This document shows, piece after piece, positions 43,204-56,509 of a stretch of 64,000 nucleotides of DNA (its first letter is position 1; each line of letters starts with the position of its first letter). The stretch is from Streptomyces sp. I6 (GTDB lineage: Bacteria > Actinomycetota > Actinomycetes > Streptomycetales > Streptomycetaceae). The notes beneath the pieces are model-generated. The model had not been told where the DNA came from and did no database searches. It worked only from the letters and a program-made list of their open reading frames with translations. The translations under genes were made by a program, and so were the position numbers. The DNA lies in the NCBI GenBank assembly GCA_003725745.1, contig RHDP01000001.1, forward strand, positions 2,881,501 through 2,945,500, given 5' to 3'.

Positions 43204-44033
43204 ATGCGGCACCCTCGCTCCCGCCCCGGCTGATCGCGACCGATCTGGACGGCACGCTGCTGCGCCGCGACGGCACCGTGTCGGAACGCACCCTGCGCGC
43301 GCTGCGGGCGGCCGCAGGGCTCGGCGCCGACATCGTCTTCGTCACCGCCCGGCCGCCGCGCTACGTGGACGCCCTGGCCGCGGCCACGGGGCTCGCGTGC
43401 ACGGCGGTGTGCAGCAACGGCGCGCAGGTGTACGACGTTCGGGCGCGTACGGTCATCCGGTCCCGGGCTCTGGTACCGGACACCGCCCGCAGGGTGGCGA
43501 CCGTCCTCGCCGAAGCGGCACCGGGGCTGGGATTCGCCGTGGAGACGGGCCTGAAGGTGCTGTACGAACCCTCCTACCTGCTGCGCTTCAGCGGCGGGCT
43601 CGCCGCGGAGTCGCCGGTGGCGTCGCTGGGCGACCTGTGGTTGCTGGACGTCCCCATCGTCAAACTGCTCGCCCACTCCCACCGGTTCGACGCGGACGTG
43701 CTCGTGGCCCTGGCGGAGGAAGCGGCGGGCGGGGAGGCGCAGTTCACCCACTCGGGCGGGCGCGGGCTGCTGGAGATCAGCGCGCGGGGCGTCACCAAGG
43801 CCGCCGCACTGTCCGCGCTCTGCGCCGAACGGGGCATCACCGCGCACGAGGTGGTGGCGTTCGGCGACATGCCGAACGACCTGGCGATCCTGCGCTGGGC
43901 GGGCAGCGGCTACGCGATGGGCAACGCGCACCCCTCCGTACTCGCCGCGGTCCCCGGGCGGACCGCGTCCAACGAGGACGACGGCGTGGCCCTGGTCCTG
44001 GAGCGCCTCTTCGGCGAAGTCCGACCCCGGTGA
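43204..44033 (+). pseudogene. HAD-superfamily (Cof-type) phosphatase, early frameshift and IS in promoter
   Basis: About 275 residues. Motif I is LIATDLDGTLLRRDG, motif II VFVTARPPRYVD, and motifs III/IV GVTKAAALSALC and VVAFGDMPNDLAIL, all of the Cof/YbjI type that hydrolyses sugar phosphates or flavin nucleotides. ATG 43204 sits six bases after TAGCCT (leaderless geometry), giving MRHPRSRPG, but a base missing at 43224-43230 puts the rest in another frame. That frame is open from TTG 43185. The IS4 element ends just before the -10 box, so transcription may be altered. Confidence 0.75.
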
Positions 44034-44243
44034 GCCTCGGCTGACGTCCCCGACCCGACCTCCCCGGCCGCCGCGGGTGGCGGGCAGCCGGGCGGTACAA
44101 CGATACGTACGCCGGCCAGGACACGCCCGGCGTCCGCGCGGACGCCTTCGCGACCCGCCGGCGGGCCGCGCACCACCTGGCCTCCCTCCCGGTCCTCGCA
44201 GAGCCCCCTCCCCGCGCCTCCCCCGCCGCGCCCCCTCCCCCGC

Positions 44244-48576
<4,333 letters not shown>

Positions 48577-49058
48577 CCCGCGGGTCGTGAGCGCCGGCCC
48601 CGGCCGGCCGCACAGCGGCCGAGGGGCGGCAGCGGCTGCGGTGACCAGGGGCGCGGCGGTGCACGTGCACCCCGCCCGGCCGCTGAGGTACGGCGCGCCC
48701 CGGCGCGCGGGGCCCGTACTCGGGGCGACGGAGAAGAGTGCCAGGGGCCCGGCGGCCGTTTGCTTGCGTCCGCCGGGCCCCCGGTCGTGCCGGGGTTGCG
48801 GTGCGCCGCCTCCACCGTGTGCACACAAGGTGCTCGGCATGTGCGGGATGCGTGCAGCAGGCATGGAGGTACGGCCGATAACCGCCCTACTCGGCGGGTG
48901 GGTTGGCCCCTAGGATCCAAACGTCGATGCGATTGACATGTTCACATCTCAACAGTCCAGCGCTGTTCGGGTGTGGACACGGGATCGGCTGGACCCCCGC
49001 GGTTCACGCCCCCGCAAGGCCACCGACCGACTCTCCTCCGACCACAGGAGTGCGCATC
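48577..49058. other. Intergenic region after serC
   Basis: It holds the hairpin at 48744-48781 and the promoter region of the DUF4360 gene, including a less GC-rich stretch around 48910-48960. No coding frame is supported. Confidence 0.5.
48744..48781 (+). terminator. 12-bp hairpin downstream of serC
   Basis: GGGGCCCGGCGG pairs perfectly with CCGCCGGGCCCC around a 14-nt loop. Confidence 0.65.
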
Positions 49059-49712
49059 ATGCCTCGTGCCTTACGTGCCAGCGCCGCCCTCACCGCGGTC
49101 CTCGCCTCCACGCTCGTCGCCGGGAACGCCGGCAGCGCGAACGCGGCCATCGTCGCACCACCTGACAAGATCGTCATCGAGATCGCCACGGTGAACGGCT
49201 CGGGCTGCGCACCCGGGACCGCGGCGGTGGCGGTCTCCCCGGACAACACCGCCTTCACCGTCACCTACAGCGAGTACCTCGCCCAGGTCGGCGGGAACGC
49301 CTCGCCCATCGACTTCCGCAAGAACTGCCAGCTGAACCTGATCGTCCACGTCCCGCAGGGCTTCACCTACGCCGTCGCCAGCGCGGACTACCGCGGCTAC
49401 GCCAGTCTGCAGAACGGCGCCACGGCCATGCAGAAGGCGTCCTACTACTTCCAGGGCTCTCCCGACACAGCCGCCAGGGAGCACCACTACAGCGGCCCGT
49501 ACAACGACAACTGGCAGGCCACCGACACCACCGAGTGGGGCCAGCTGGTCTGGGCGCCCTGCGGAGTGAAGCGGAACTTCAACATCAACACCGAACTCCG
49601 GGTGAGCGCCGGGACGTCCAACCCGTCCACGACCAGCTTCATGACGATGGACTCCACCGACGGCGAGATCAACACGATCTACCGGCTCGCCTGGAAGGAG
49701 TGCCCGGCGTAA
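49059..49712 (+). CDS. Secreted DUF4360 protein
   Basis: 217 residues from the ATG at 49059, behind ACAGGAG. A Sec signal peptide (MPRALRASAALTAVLASTL...AGSANA) precedes IVIEIATVNGSGCAPGTAAV, a YSEYLAQVGG segment, RKNCQLNLIVHVPQGFTYAVAS and WAPCGVKRNFNINTELRV. These are the conserved parts of DUF4360, a beta-rich family of secreted proteins in streptomycetes and fungi. The Cys are probably disulfide-bonded. Function unknown. It is monocistronic, with a hairpin about 240 bp downstream. Confidence 0.88.
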   Translation: MPRALRASAALTAVLASTLVAGNAGSANAAIVAPPDKIVIEIATVNGSGCAPGTAAVAVSPDNTAFTVTYSEYLAQVGGNASPIDFRKNCQLNLIVHVPQGFTYAVASADYRGYASLQNGATAMQKASYYFQGSPDTAAREHHYSGPYNDNWQATDTTEWGQLVWAPCGVKRNFNINTELRVSAGTSNPSTTSFMTMDSTDGEINTIYRLAWKECPA

Positions 49713-50150
49713 CCGGAGCGCCGGGCGGGACCGATGTGCCCGGCGAAACCAGAGCACCCGGCGCCGGCGCACCACCCTGGCGGGAGCGCCCGGCGCCGGG
49801 CAACCGGCGTGACGAAGACCGCCCGGGGACCGGCACCCGGCCTGTTGGCTGCGGTGCCGAAGGACCCGCGCGGCCTGTGGCGCCGTAGGGCTCGGTGGAC
49901 CAACGGCACATGATGCCGACCGTCCTCCCGCGGACCGGCACCACGCCGACCGGGTGGGCCCGCGCCCCCTCGCGGGCCCACCCTCCACACACAGGTCCCG
50001 CCGCGGGGCTCGGCGGCCGGGCCGGCACACGCCACCGGACGAAGACACACGTCACCGACCGGGACACGCGTCCGCCGCCGACGGGCACGTCCCCCGGAGG
50101 ACGCGGCCCCTCAACGGGAGTGGCACCGCGCCCGGCCGGGTACGGCGCGT
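49713..50150. other. Intergenic region between convergent genes
   Basis: GC-rich with CCCGGCG-type short repeats. It contains the terminator at 49952-49983. No gene is supported. Confidence 0.5.
49952..49983. terminator. Perfect 13-bp hairpin
   Basis: GGGTGGGCCCGCG, loop CCCCCT, CGCGGGCCCACCC. It lies between the DUF4360 gene (+) and the convergent propeller gene (-). Confidence 0.75.
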
Positions 50151-51144
50151 TCAGCCGCGGCGCCGCCGGGACCTGAGCAGGAAGAACGCCAGCACGGCGG
50201 CGAGGACGGCGCCCGCCGGCACCGCGAACCCCTGGTCGCCGTCGGCGCCCGCACCCCCGGCGGACGGGTCCGCGCCCCGGAGCGCGAGGGCGACGCCGCG
50301 TCCGGGCCCTCGCCGTCGCCGCGTCCCGCGTCCCGGCGTACGACCTCGCTCTGCTCGCCCTCCGTCCCGAACATCAGCGACGCGCCGTCCGGGGTGAAGG
50401 TCACCGACTCGGCCTGGCCCTGGAGCGGCGCGCTGACATGGCGGTCGGCACCCAGCCGCCCGTCGCGCCAGGCGTAGGCACGGGCGCTGAAGTACGAGCG
50501 CAGCACCAGTTCCCCGCCGTCGGGCGAGAAGGCGCCGTCCGTCACCCAGGGCACCTCGCCGATCCGCCGGAAGACGTTCGTGCCGCCGGTCACCAGCCGG
50601 ACCGGGCCCTCGTAGAGCCCGCCGCCGTCCTCGTTCTTGCTGGCGATGTAGACCCGGCCGGTCTTCGGATGCACCATCATCGCCTCGGCGTTGCGGGGGC
50701 CGTCCGCGTACCGGACCGTGTACTGGGTGGCGTGTACGGTGACGTCCCGCAGCGTCCGCGGCTCGGGGAAGCGGTAGATCCAGACGTGGTCCCAGCTCCC
50801 GTTCAGGTTGTCGCCGATGTCACCGACGTAGACGTCGCCGTCGGGTCCGACCGAGATCGCCTCCATGTCCCGCGGCCGCCCCACGCCTTCGAGCGTGACG
50901 GTGGCCACGGTCTCGCCGGTCCGGGAGTCGACCGCGAAGACCCGCGGCTCGTCCTGGTCGTTGTGCGTCCAGTACACACCGGGATGGGCACGGCTGGCCG
51001 CGAGCCCGCTCGACTCCGTGATCCGCGGGTCCTTGATGGTGAACCCGCCGGTGTCGTCGGCGGCGGCGGGCACGGCGGCCCCAGGACCACCGAGGCGGCG
51101 ACGGCGGCGACGGCGGCCGCCCGAGTCGTACGCAAGGAACGCAT
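50151..51144 (-). pseudogene. Secreted, membrane-anchored beta-propeller protein, two frameshifts
   Basis: About 331 residues. A signal peptide (MRSLRTTRAAAVAAVAASVVLG) is followed by a propeller-like body (ITESSGLAASRAHPGVYWTHNDQDEP, ISVGPDGDVYVGDIGDN, NAEAMMVHPKTGRVYIASK, VTFTPDGASLMFGTEG). A C-terminal helix and basic tail (AVLAAVLAFFLLRSRRRRG) anchor it. One base is missing at 51079-51082 and another at about 50285-50340. Similar proteins are annotated as NHL/WD40-like or esterase-like phytase folds. The role is unknown. Confidence 0.72.
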
Positions 51145-51213
51145 GCCCCCAAGTGTCCATCGTCACGTGACCGGCCGGGGTCACGCCCGGCGGAGGTCCG
51201 CCATCATTACCCC

Positions 51214-51903
51214 ATGCGTTTCATGTTCGTCGGCGACTCCATGACCATCGGACGCGCCGGCGACTACACCTGGCGCTACCGGATGTGGCAGCACCTCAAC
51301 CGCTCCTTCGGCGGCCCGTACGCGATCGTCGGCCCCCGCACCGAGCTGTACGACACCGCCGCCGACGCGCCCGTCTCCGCCGACTACGCCCGCCCGGACT
51401 TCCCGCCGAACGCCCGCCGCCACCTGGCGGGCTGGGGCGAGGGCTGGCTGCACATGGCGCCGCTGATCGGCCCGACGGTGACCGCGGCCAAGGCCGACGT
51501 GCTCCTCGTGTCGCTGGGGCTGATCGACCTCGGCTTCTACACGAACAGCACGCAGACCGCCGCGAACGCCCGGCGGTTCATCGCCGCGGCCCGCGACGCC
51601 AATCCGCACGTGCGGGCCGTGCTGCTGCCGGTCGTCCCCAACATCCGCGCCCTGGCGGACGACCCGTTCGCCGCCGAGTGCGACCGCTTCAACGAACTCC
51701 TCGCCAAGGCGGTCGCGGACCTGGACACCGCCGCGTCACCACTGCTGCTGGCCTCGGCGCCGTACGGGTACGACATCCACACCGACACCTACGACGGCAC
51801 CCACCCGGGCCCCACCGGGGAGCACAAGCTCGCGGCCGCGTTCGCCGAGGCGATGCACCAGGCCTGGGGGCTCGGCGGCCCGTACGAACGGGCGGCGGAC
51901 TGA
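51214..51903 (+). CDS. SGNH/GDSL-type hydrolase
   Basis: 229 residues. Block I is FVGDSMTIG with the nucleophile Ser9; block V is DGTHPGPTGEHKLA with catalytic Asp and His; the Gly and Asn blocks are less clear (LVSLGLIDLGF in place of GxND). There is no signal peptide, so it is cytoplasmic, unlike most Streptomyces GDSL esterases. It probably cleaves esters of a small molecule. It stands alone, divergent from the propeller gene by 69 bp. Confidence 0.85.
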   Translation: MRFMFVGDSMTIGRAGDYTWRYRMWQHLNRSFGGPYAIVGPRTELYDTAADAPVSADYARPDFPPNARRHLAGWGEGWLHMAPLIGPTVTAAKADVLLVSLGLIDLGFYTNSTQTAANARRFIAAARDANPHVRAVLLPVVPNIRALADDPFAAECDRFNELLAKAVADLDTAASPLLLASAPYGYDIHTDTYDGTHPGPTGEHKLAAAFAEAMHQAWGLGGPYERAAD

Positions 51904-52360
51904 GGACCGCCGCCGGTCGAGGGCCGGCCGCCGAGACCTAACCGCTGACCGCTGACGACTGACGGCCGGGGCGTCGGGCACCGGGGCGCTGCACGCGCCG
52001 GGCCAGAGGGCCGGGCGGCCCGGACGAACGGGTGGCGGAACCGCCGCCCGCCCTCGCCGCCCTCGGCCTCGGCCACCCCCGATCTCAACCACCCCCGACC
52101 TCAATTGCCCTCGGCCGGACGCCACCGGATACCGCCGAATACCGCCGGATACCCCGGGTTCCCCGGGTCCGGGTCACCTCACCGTCACCAGGAGTCACCT
52201 GACGGATCCCGCGCTTGAGGAGGGACCGGATGGCGGAGAAATCCCGCGCCCGGTGTCCCGCCCGCAACCGCCGGTCTTCCCGGTGCCGCCGCGCAGATGC
52301 GATCCACGCAGGAGAAGGCGACCCTGGAGGAGCGGGGGCATACGGCAAGGAGGACTGCCC
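51904..52360. other. Intergenic region with short repeats
   Basis: It contains CCGGATACCGCCGAATACCG-type near repeats at 52122-52150. No coding frame is supported; its last 60 bp hold the ribosome site of the following small gene. Confidence 0.45.
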
Positions 52361-52564
52361 ATGTCCATGATGGACAAGCTCAAGCAGATGCTGAAGGGCC
52401 ACGAGCACCAGGCCTCGAAGGGCGTCGACAGAGGCGGGGACGCGATCGACGACAGGACCCAGGGCAAGTACAGCGGCCACGTCGACACCGGCCAGGACAG
52501 GCTCAAGGAGCAGTTGGGCGGCGACCAGCCCGGACAGGAGCAGGACAAGCCGCCGCAGCCCTGA
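52361..52564 (+). CDS. Small hydrophilic protein, MT0933/Rv0909-like antitoxin family
   Basis: 67 residues from the ATG at 52361, with AAGGAGGAC in front. MMDKLKQMLKGHEHQASKGVDRGGDAIDDRTQGKYSGHVD is the conserved pattern of the MT0933-like antitoxin family. Highly charged and probably partly disordered. No toxin gene is adjacent (the next gene is a CBS protein 40 bp downstream), so in Streptomyces this family may be a CsbD-like stress protein instead. The gene pair is probably co-transcribed. Confidence 0.7.
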   Translation: MSMMDKLKQMLKGHEHQASKGVDRGGDAIDDRTQGKYSGHVDTGQDRLKEQLGGDQPGQEQDKPPQP

Positions 52565-52604
52565 CAAAGGGCCGGCAGACCGCCCTGAGGAACGGAAGGC
52601 AATC

Positions 52605-53045
52605 ATGACCGGGGACAGCAGGCTCACCGCCCGCGACATCATGAGCGGCGGAGTGCATTGCATCGGTGCGCACCAGTCACTGCGGGAAGCGGCACGCATG
52701 ATGCGCGACCTGAACGTCGGCGCCCTCCCCATATGCGGCGACAACAACAGGCTCACGGGCCTGGTCACCGACCGCGACATCGTGGTCCGGTGCTGTGCGG
52801 AAGGCATAGACCCGGCGACCGTACAGGCCGGATCCCTGTCCGGTGAGCTCCGCTGGACCGACGCGAGCGCCCCCGCCGAGGATGCGCTGCACCTGATGGA
52901 GGAGCACCGGATCAAACGGCTTCCGGTGATCGACGTCGCCCACGGGCACCGGCTCATCGGCATGATCGCGGAGGCCGATCTCGCCAAGAACCTCTCGGAC
53001 GACCAGATCGCGGAGTTCGTGTCCAAGGTGTACGCGAACGCCTGA
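52605..53045 (+). CDS. CBS-domain pair protein
   Basis: 146 residues made of two CBS domains: ARDIMSGGVHCIGAHQSLREAARMMRDLNVGALPI (about 8-65) and DASAPAEDALHLMEEHRIKRLPVIDVAHGHRLIGMI (about 85-140). Such stand-alone pairs bind adenine nucleotides and modulate partners; close relatives in actinobacteria belong to dormancy and stress regulons. It is preceded by a GGAACGGAAGG ribosome site and the small antitoxin-like gene. Confidence 0.88.
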   Translation: MTGDSRLTARDIMSGGVHCIGAHQSLREAARMMRDLNVGALPICGDNNRLTGLVTDRDIVVRCCAEGIDPATVQAGSLSGELRWTDASAPAEDALHLMEEHRIKRLPVIDVAHGHRLIGMIAEADLAKNLSDDQIAEFVSKVYANA

Positions 53046-53615
53046 GGAGGGACCGGCCCCGTGCGGTCCGGCCGTTCTCCGGCGACCGCGCACCCGCCGG
53101 CCCCCGTCGCATCCGGCAACAGGCCGTGCTGCGGCAGCGGTTGAACGCCCGCCGGCGCAGCCGTGGCACCCGCGCATGCCGTGAACGCCATCACGACGTC
53201 CACGTCCTACGGCGGCCCGCTCCCCGCCACCCGAGCACGACGTCACCCGCGCGGGCGTGCCCGTGCGCCGGCACGAGCACCTCCACGTCTCCCACGGTCC
53301 CCGCCGCGAACCCGCGGACGGCGCCCCGCGGCACACGCGGACGGGAAGATCCTGGCGTGGCGCTGGTGGATGCCGGATCAGCTGGCCCGTCCGGCGGGGC
53401 GGTGTGGCCGCCGAGCCCGCGGAGTTGCCGGCGGAGCGGAGGCGGACGGCCTGAGCCGCCGCCCCGACCGCACCGTGCACGGACCACACCGTGCACGGAC
53501 CACACCGTGCACGGACCACACCGTGCGCGGACCCAGCCTTTCCCGGACCGCACCGTGCGCTGATCGCGCCCTGCACTGACCCCGCCTTGCGTGGAGTGGG
53601 CTCGAAGGGGTTCGC
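53046..53615. other. 570-bp gap with a 16-bp tandem repeat
   Basis: Several frames are open, but none looks real. It contains the tandem array at 53471-53533 and the promoter and ribosome site of the aldo/keto reductase. Confidence 0.5.
53471..53533. repeat. 16-bp tandem repeat
   Basis: CACCGTGCACGGACCA is repeated three times and followed by a degenerate fourth copy; each unit contains the palindrome GTGCAC. It lies about 85 bp before the aldo/keto reductase start. Confidence 0.8.
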
Positions 53616-54614
53616 TTGGCTTCCATGGAGTACACGCAGCTGGGACGAACCGGACTCAAGATCAGCCGTATCGTGCTCGGCACGATGAACTTCGGTCCGC
53701 AGACGGACGAGGGCACGAGCCACGGCATCATGGACGCGGCACTCGACGCGGGTCTGAACTTCTTCGACACGGCAAACGTCTACGGGTGGGGCGAGAACAA
53801 GGGCCGCACCGAGGAGATCATCGGGAGCTGGTTCGCCAAGGGGGGCGAGCGCCGTGACAAGACGGTCCTCGCCACCAAGGTCTACGGCGGGATGGCCGGC
53901 GACGGCAAACCCTGGCCCAACCACGACCGGCTCTCCGCGCTCAACATCAAGCGTGCCGTCGAGGCCTCGCTGAGGCGGCTTCGGACGGACTACATCGACC
54001 TGTACCAGTTCCACCACATCGACCGCCGGACCCCGTTCGAGGAGATCTGGCAGGCGATCGACGTACTGATCAAGGAAGGGAAGGTCCTCTACGCGGGATC
54101 CTCCAACTTCCCCGGCTACAAGATCGCGCAGGCGAACGAGACCGCCGCACGCAAGGGCATGGTCGGTCTGGTCAGCGAGCAGTGCCTGTACAACCTGGCC
54201 GAGCGCCGCGCCGAGATGGAGGTCGTTCCGGCCGCACAGGAGTACGGCCTCGGCGTCATCCCGTGGTCCCCGCTGCACGGCGGACTGCTCGGCGGCGTGA
54301 TCAGGAAGGAGGCCGAGGGCAGGCGCCGCAGGGACGGCCGCAGCGCGAGCGCCCTGGAGAGCACGAAGGTGCGCGAGCAGGTCCAGGCGTACGAGGACCT
54401 GCTGGACAAGCACGGCCTGGAGCCCGGAGAGGCGGCCCTGGCATGGCTGCTGACCCGGCCCGGCGTCACCGGCCCGATCGTCGGCCCGCGCACGCCCGAG
54501 CAGCTGGACTCGGCGCTGCGCGCGGTGGAACTGGACCTCTCGGACGAGCTGCTCGCGTCGCTGGACGAGATCTTCCCCGGCCCGGGCCCGTCACCGGAGG
54601 CCTTCGCCTGGTGA
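53616..54614 (+). CDS. Aldo/keto reductase
   Basis: 332 residues from TTG 53616, whose AAGGGG is 5 bp upstream; ATG 53625 gives the more usual MEYTQLGRTGLKIS start but poorer spacing. The catalytic tetrad is seen as NFFDTANVYGWGENK (Asp, Tyr), LATKVYGG (Lys) and YQFHHIDRR (His). NADPH binding is suggested by PGVTGPIVGPRTPEQL. It reduces aldehydes or ketones. It is a single gene and ends before a 12-bp hairpin. Confidence 0.92.
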   Translation: MASMEYTQLGRTGLKISRIVLGTMNFGPQTDEGTSHGIMDAALDAGLNFFDTANVYGWGENKGRTEEIIGSWFAKGGERRDKTVLATKVYGGMAGDGKPWPNHDRLSALNIKRAVEASLRRLRTDYIDLYQFHHIDRRTPFEEIWQAIDVLIKEGKVLYAGSSNFPGYKIAQANETAARKGMVGLVSEQCLYNLAERRAEMEVVPAAQEYGLGVIPWSPLHGGLLGGVIRKEAEGRRRRDGRSASALESTKVREQVQAYEDLLDKHGLEPGEAALAWLLTRPGVTGPIVGPRTPEQLDSALRAVELDLSDELLASLDEIFPGPGPSPEAFAW

Positions 54615-54657
54615 CCGGGTAGCGATTCGGGTGGTCGGGTAGCGATTCGGCGGGGCG

Positions 54658-54689
54658 GGGCCGCCGCCCTTTCCCGGGGGCGGCGGCCC
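54658..54689. terminator. Perfect 12-bp hairpin between convergent genes
   Basis: GGGCCGCCGCCC (54658-54669) pairs with 54678-54689 around an 8-nt loop. A direct repeat GGGTAGCGATTCGG precedes it (about 54617-54650). Confidence 0.7.
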
Positions 54690-54696
54690 GCGGGGT

Positions 54697-54786
54697 TCAG
54701 CGCCCGAGCGCGGCCGCCACGGCGACGACGGCGAACATCAGCACAAGCACACCGGCCATGATCCGGTTACGGGTCTTCGGGTCCAC
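54697..54786 (-). CDS. 29-residue single-helix membrane protein
   Basis: GTG 54786 starts a peptide with a basic head, DPKTRNRIM, and one hydrophobic helix, AGVLVLMFAVVAVAAALG. GAAGG lies directly before the GTG. The head and helix fit a membrane-inserted microprotein, and I recall near-identical small proteins in streptomycetes. Function unknown. Confidence 0.6.
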   Translation of the reverse strand: MDPKTRNRIMAGVLVLMFAVVAVAAALGR

Positions 54787-55054
54787 CCTTCGAGCGTAAC
54801 GGGCAGGTCCGGGCCCTCGGTGCCGGGGGCGCCCGTGAGGCGCCGTGCGGTCGCGTGCGAGGCAGCCCCGCGAGGGCGGCCGGGGCAGCCGGGGCAGCCG
54901 GGGGGCGGCCGGTTGGTGAGCCTTCCGCGAGGCACCGGGAAACGGTCCCTCCCGTAGGCGCCCCGCCGCCCCGCCCGGCCCCGCCGTACCGCCCGAGCCC
55001 GCCGCACCGGCCCCGCCGTACCGCCCGAGCCCGCCGCACCGCACCGCGCCGGGC

Positions 55055-55624
55055 TCAGTCCACCGCGCCCAGGGGCCAGGCACCGGCCTCCTCGTAGCGC
55101 GGCCGCTCGCCCGGCCGTCCCCCGCCGGGCAGATTGCTGCGGATCAGCAGCAGCCGGTTCACGGTCCACGGCCGGCCCTCGAACGGAGCCAGGGCGTCGA
55201 CATAAGGGCGCAGGTCCGTGTCGGTTCGGCTGCGTGCGAGGGTCAGATGAGCGTGGTAGCGGCGATGCTCCTCCATGGCGACGCCGGCCCGCCGAGCCGC
55301 CGCGTCCACCCGCTCGGCGAGCATGCGCATCGCGTCGAGTCCGCCTGCCGCGCCCACCCAGAGCGTCCGCCGGCCGAAGTGCCCGCCGCCGTGCAGCCGC
55401 AGCCGGAACCCCTCGCTGCGCCGCGCGGCCCGTCCGAGCCGTTCGTTCAGCTCGGGCAGCAGCGCCTCGTCGACCTCCCCCATGAACGCCAGGGTGAAGT
55501 GCCACCCCGGCCTCCCGGTCCAGCGCAGACCGTCGGCTCCTGGCAGCCCGTGCAGCCGGTCCACGGCCCGCCCGAGTTCCCGCAGGACCTCTTCGGGCGG
55601 CACCACTGCGGCGAAGAGTCTCAT
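55055..55624 (-). CDS. thpR: RNA 2',3'-cyclic phosphodiesterase (2'-5' RNA ligase family)
   Basis: 189 residues from the ATG at 55622-55624. Two HxTx motifs of the 2H phosphoesterases are HFTLAFMG (about 42) and HAHLTLARSR (about 125). The enzyme opens 2',3'-cyclic phosphates and can ligate tRNA halves in vitro. The start is MRLFAAVVPPEEV, the usual form. The neighbours are unrelated. Confidence 0.9.
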   Translation of the reverse strand: MRLFAAVVPPEEVLRELGRAVDRLHGLPGADGLRWTGRPGWHFTLAFMGEVDEALLPELNERLGRAARRSEGFRLRLHGGGHFGRRTLWVGAAGGLDAMRMLAERVDAAARRAGVAMEEHRRYHAHLTLARSRTDTDLRPYVDALAPFEGRPWTVNRLLLIRSNLPGGGRPGERPRYEEAGAWPLGAVD

Positions 55625-55794
55625 AGGCCGAGTCTCGCAGCGCCGGGCCCCAGTGCTCACTGTGACCGCATAGTCGCCGGGTTGGTGATCGTGGCGGTTG
55701 GATGCGTGGCGACGTCCGATCCGACCGCTGGAGGCGTGGTGGCCGAGCCTGTCTGTGTGCGCAGACCGACCGACCGGGAAGGGCAGAAGCTACG

Positions 55795-55830
55795 GCGAGG
55801 AGGCATCCGCTGGGGCGGACGCCTCCTCGC
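55795..55830. terminator. 16-bp hairpin
   Basis: GCGAGGAGGCATCCGC, loop TGGG, then a 16-nt complement with one G-T wobble. It lies just downstream of the minus-strand secreted-protein gene. Confidence 0.7.
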
Positions 55831-55873
55831 TGCCGCGGCCTGAACGACCCGGCGAACCTACGCGGTCACAGCA

Positions 55874-56509
55874 CTAGCCGCATGAACTGCTGACGCAGCA
55901 GGAGCAGCTCTTGACCTTGACGTCGTCGATGACGGGGCCGTAGGCCGTGGGCCCGGACGTGCTGGCGAACGTCAGCTTCGTGGAGGTGCCGTTGGCCACG
56001 AACGTGAACTGCCGTGTCACGTAACCCATGTTCGCGAACGTCTTGCCGGCGGTGTTGAAGGTGAAGCCCTGGAAGTTCTGTCCGTCGATGCGGACTTCGC
56101 CTGACTTCACGGTCGGCAGCCCCGCTGGGTTGCCGGCTAGCGAGTACGTCACGGTGTACTTCGTCCCGGGCTCCGTCGTGAACGTCTGGGACAACGTGCC
56201 CGCGGTGCCACCGTTGAGGTCTACCGACTGGTCGCCCTCCGCGGCCTGCCAGAAGCCGTCGTCGACCAGGTCGACGCTCCCGCTCTCGACCTGCCACAGA
56301 CCCATCGTCTGACCTGCGACGAAGGTCGAAAAGAAGTTCGGCGGGACGGTGGGGGTTTCGAAGCTGCCATTGGTGAAGGCGGTGGTGGCGGCCAGGGCTG
56401 CCACCGTGCGGGCCGAGTGGGCGCTGTGAGCAGGGGATGCCGCAGCGGTACCGACGCCTGCGAGCAGAGCGGCCGCGGCGAGTGCAGCGCAGAGACGCTT
56501 GGACAGCAT
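55874..56509 (-). CDS. Secreted choice-of-anchor C/DUF642-like protein with Cys-rich C-terminus
   Basis: 211 residues from the ATG at 56507-56509 (GGAAGG upstream). A signal peptide (MLSKRLCAALAAAALLAGVGTAAA) precedes a beta-sandwich domain: FTNGSFETP, GLWQVESGSVDLVDDGFW, DQSVDLNGGTAGTLSQTF, YTVTYSLAGNP. This is the choice-of-anchor C/DUF642 pattern of carbohydrate-binding-like secreted proteins. The last residues, SCSCCVSSSCG, hold five Cys and are unusual for the family. The codon usage is a little less GC-biased than in its neighbours. Function unknown. Confidence 0.78.
   Translation of the reverse strand: MLSKRLCAALAAAALLAGVGTAAASPAHSAHSARTVAALAATTAFTNGSFETPTVPPNFFSTFVAGQTMGLWQVESGSVDLVDDGFWQAAEGDQSVDLNGGTAGTLSQTFTTEPGTKYTVTYSLAGNPAGLPTVKSGEVRIDGQNFQGFTFNTAGKTFANMGYVTRQFTFVANGTSTKLTFASTSGPTAYGPVIDDVKVKSCSCCVSSSCG

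Noticed and set aside
53471-53533. Possible CRISPR array
   Set aside because: The units are directly adjacent 16-mers without spacers, and no cas genes are present.
55874-56509. Thiopeptide or lanthipeptide precursor
   Set aside because: The Cys-rich tail sits on a full secreted domain with a signal peptide, and no modification enzymes are encoded nearby.
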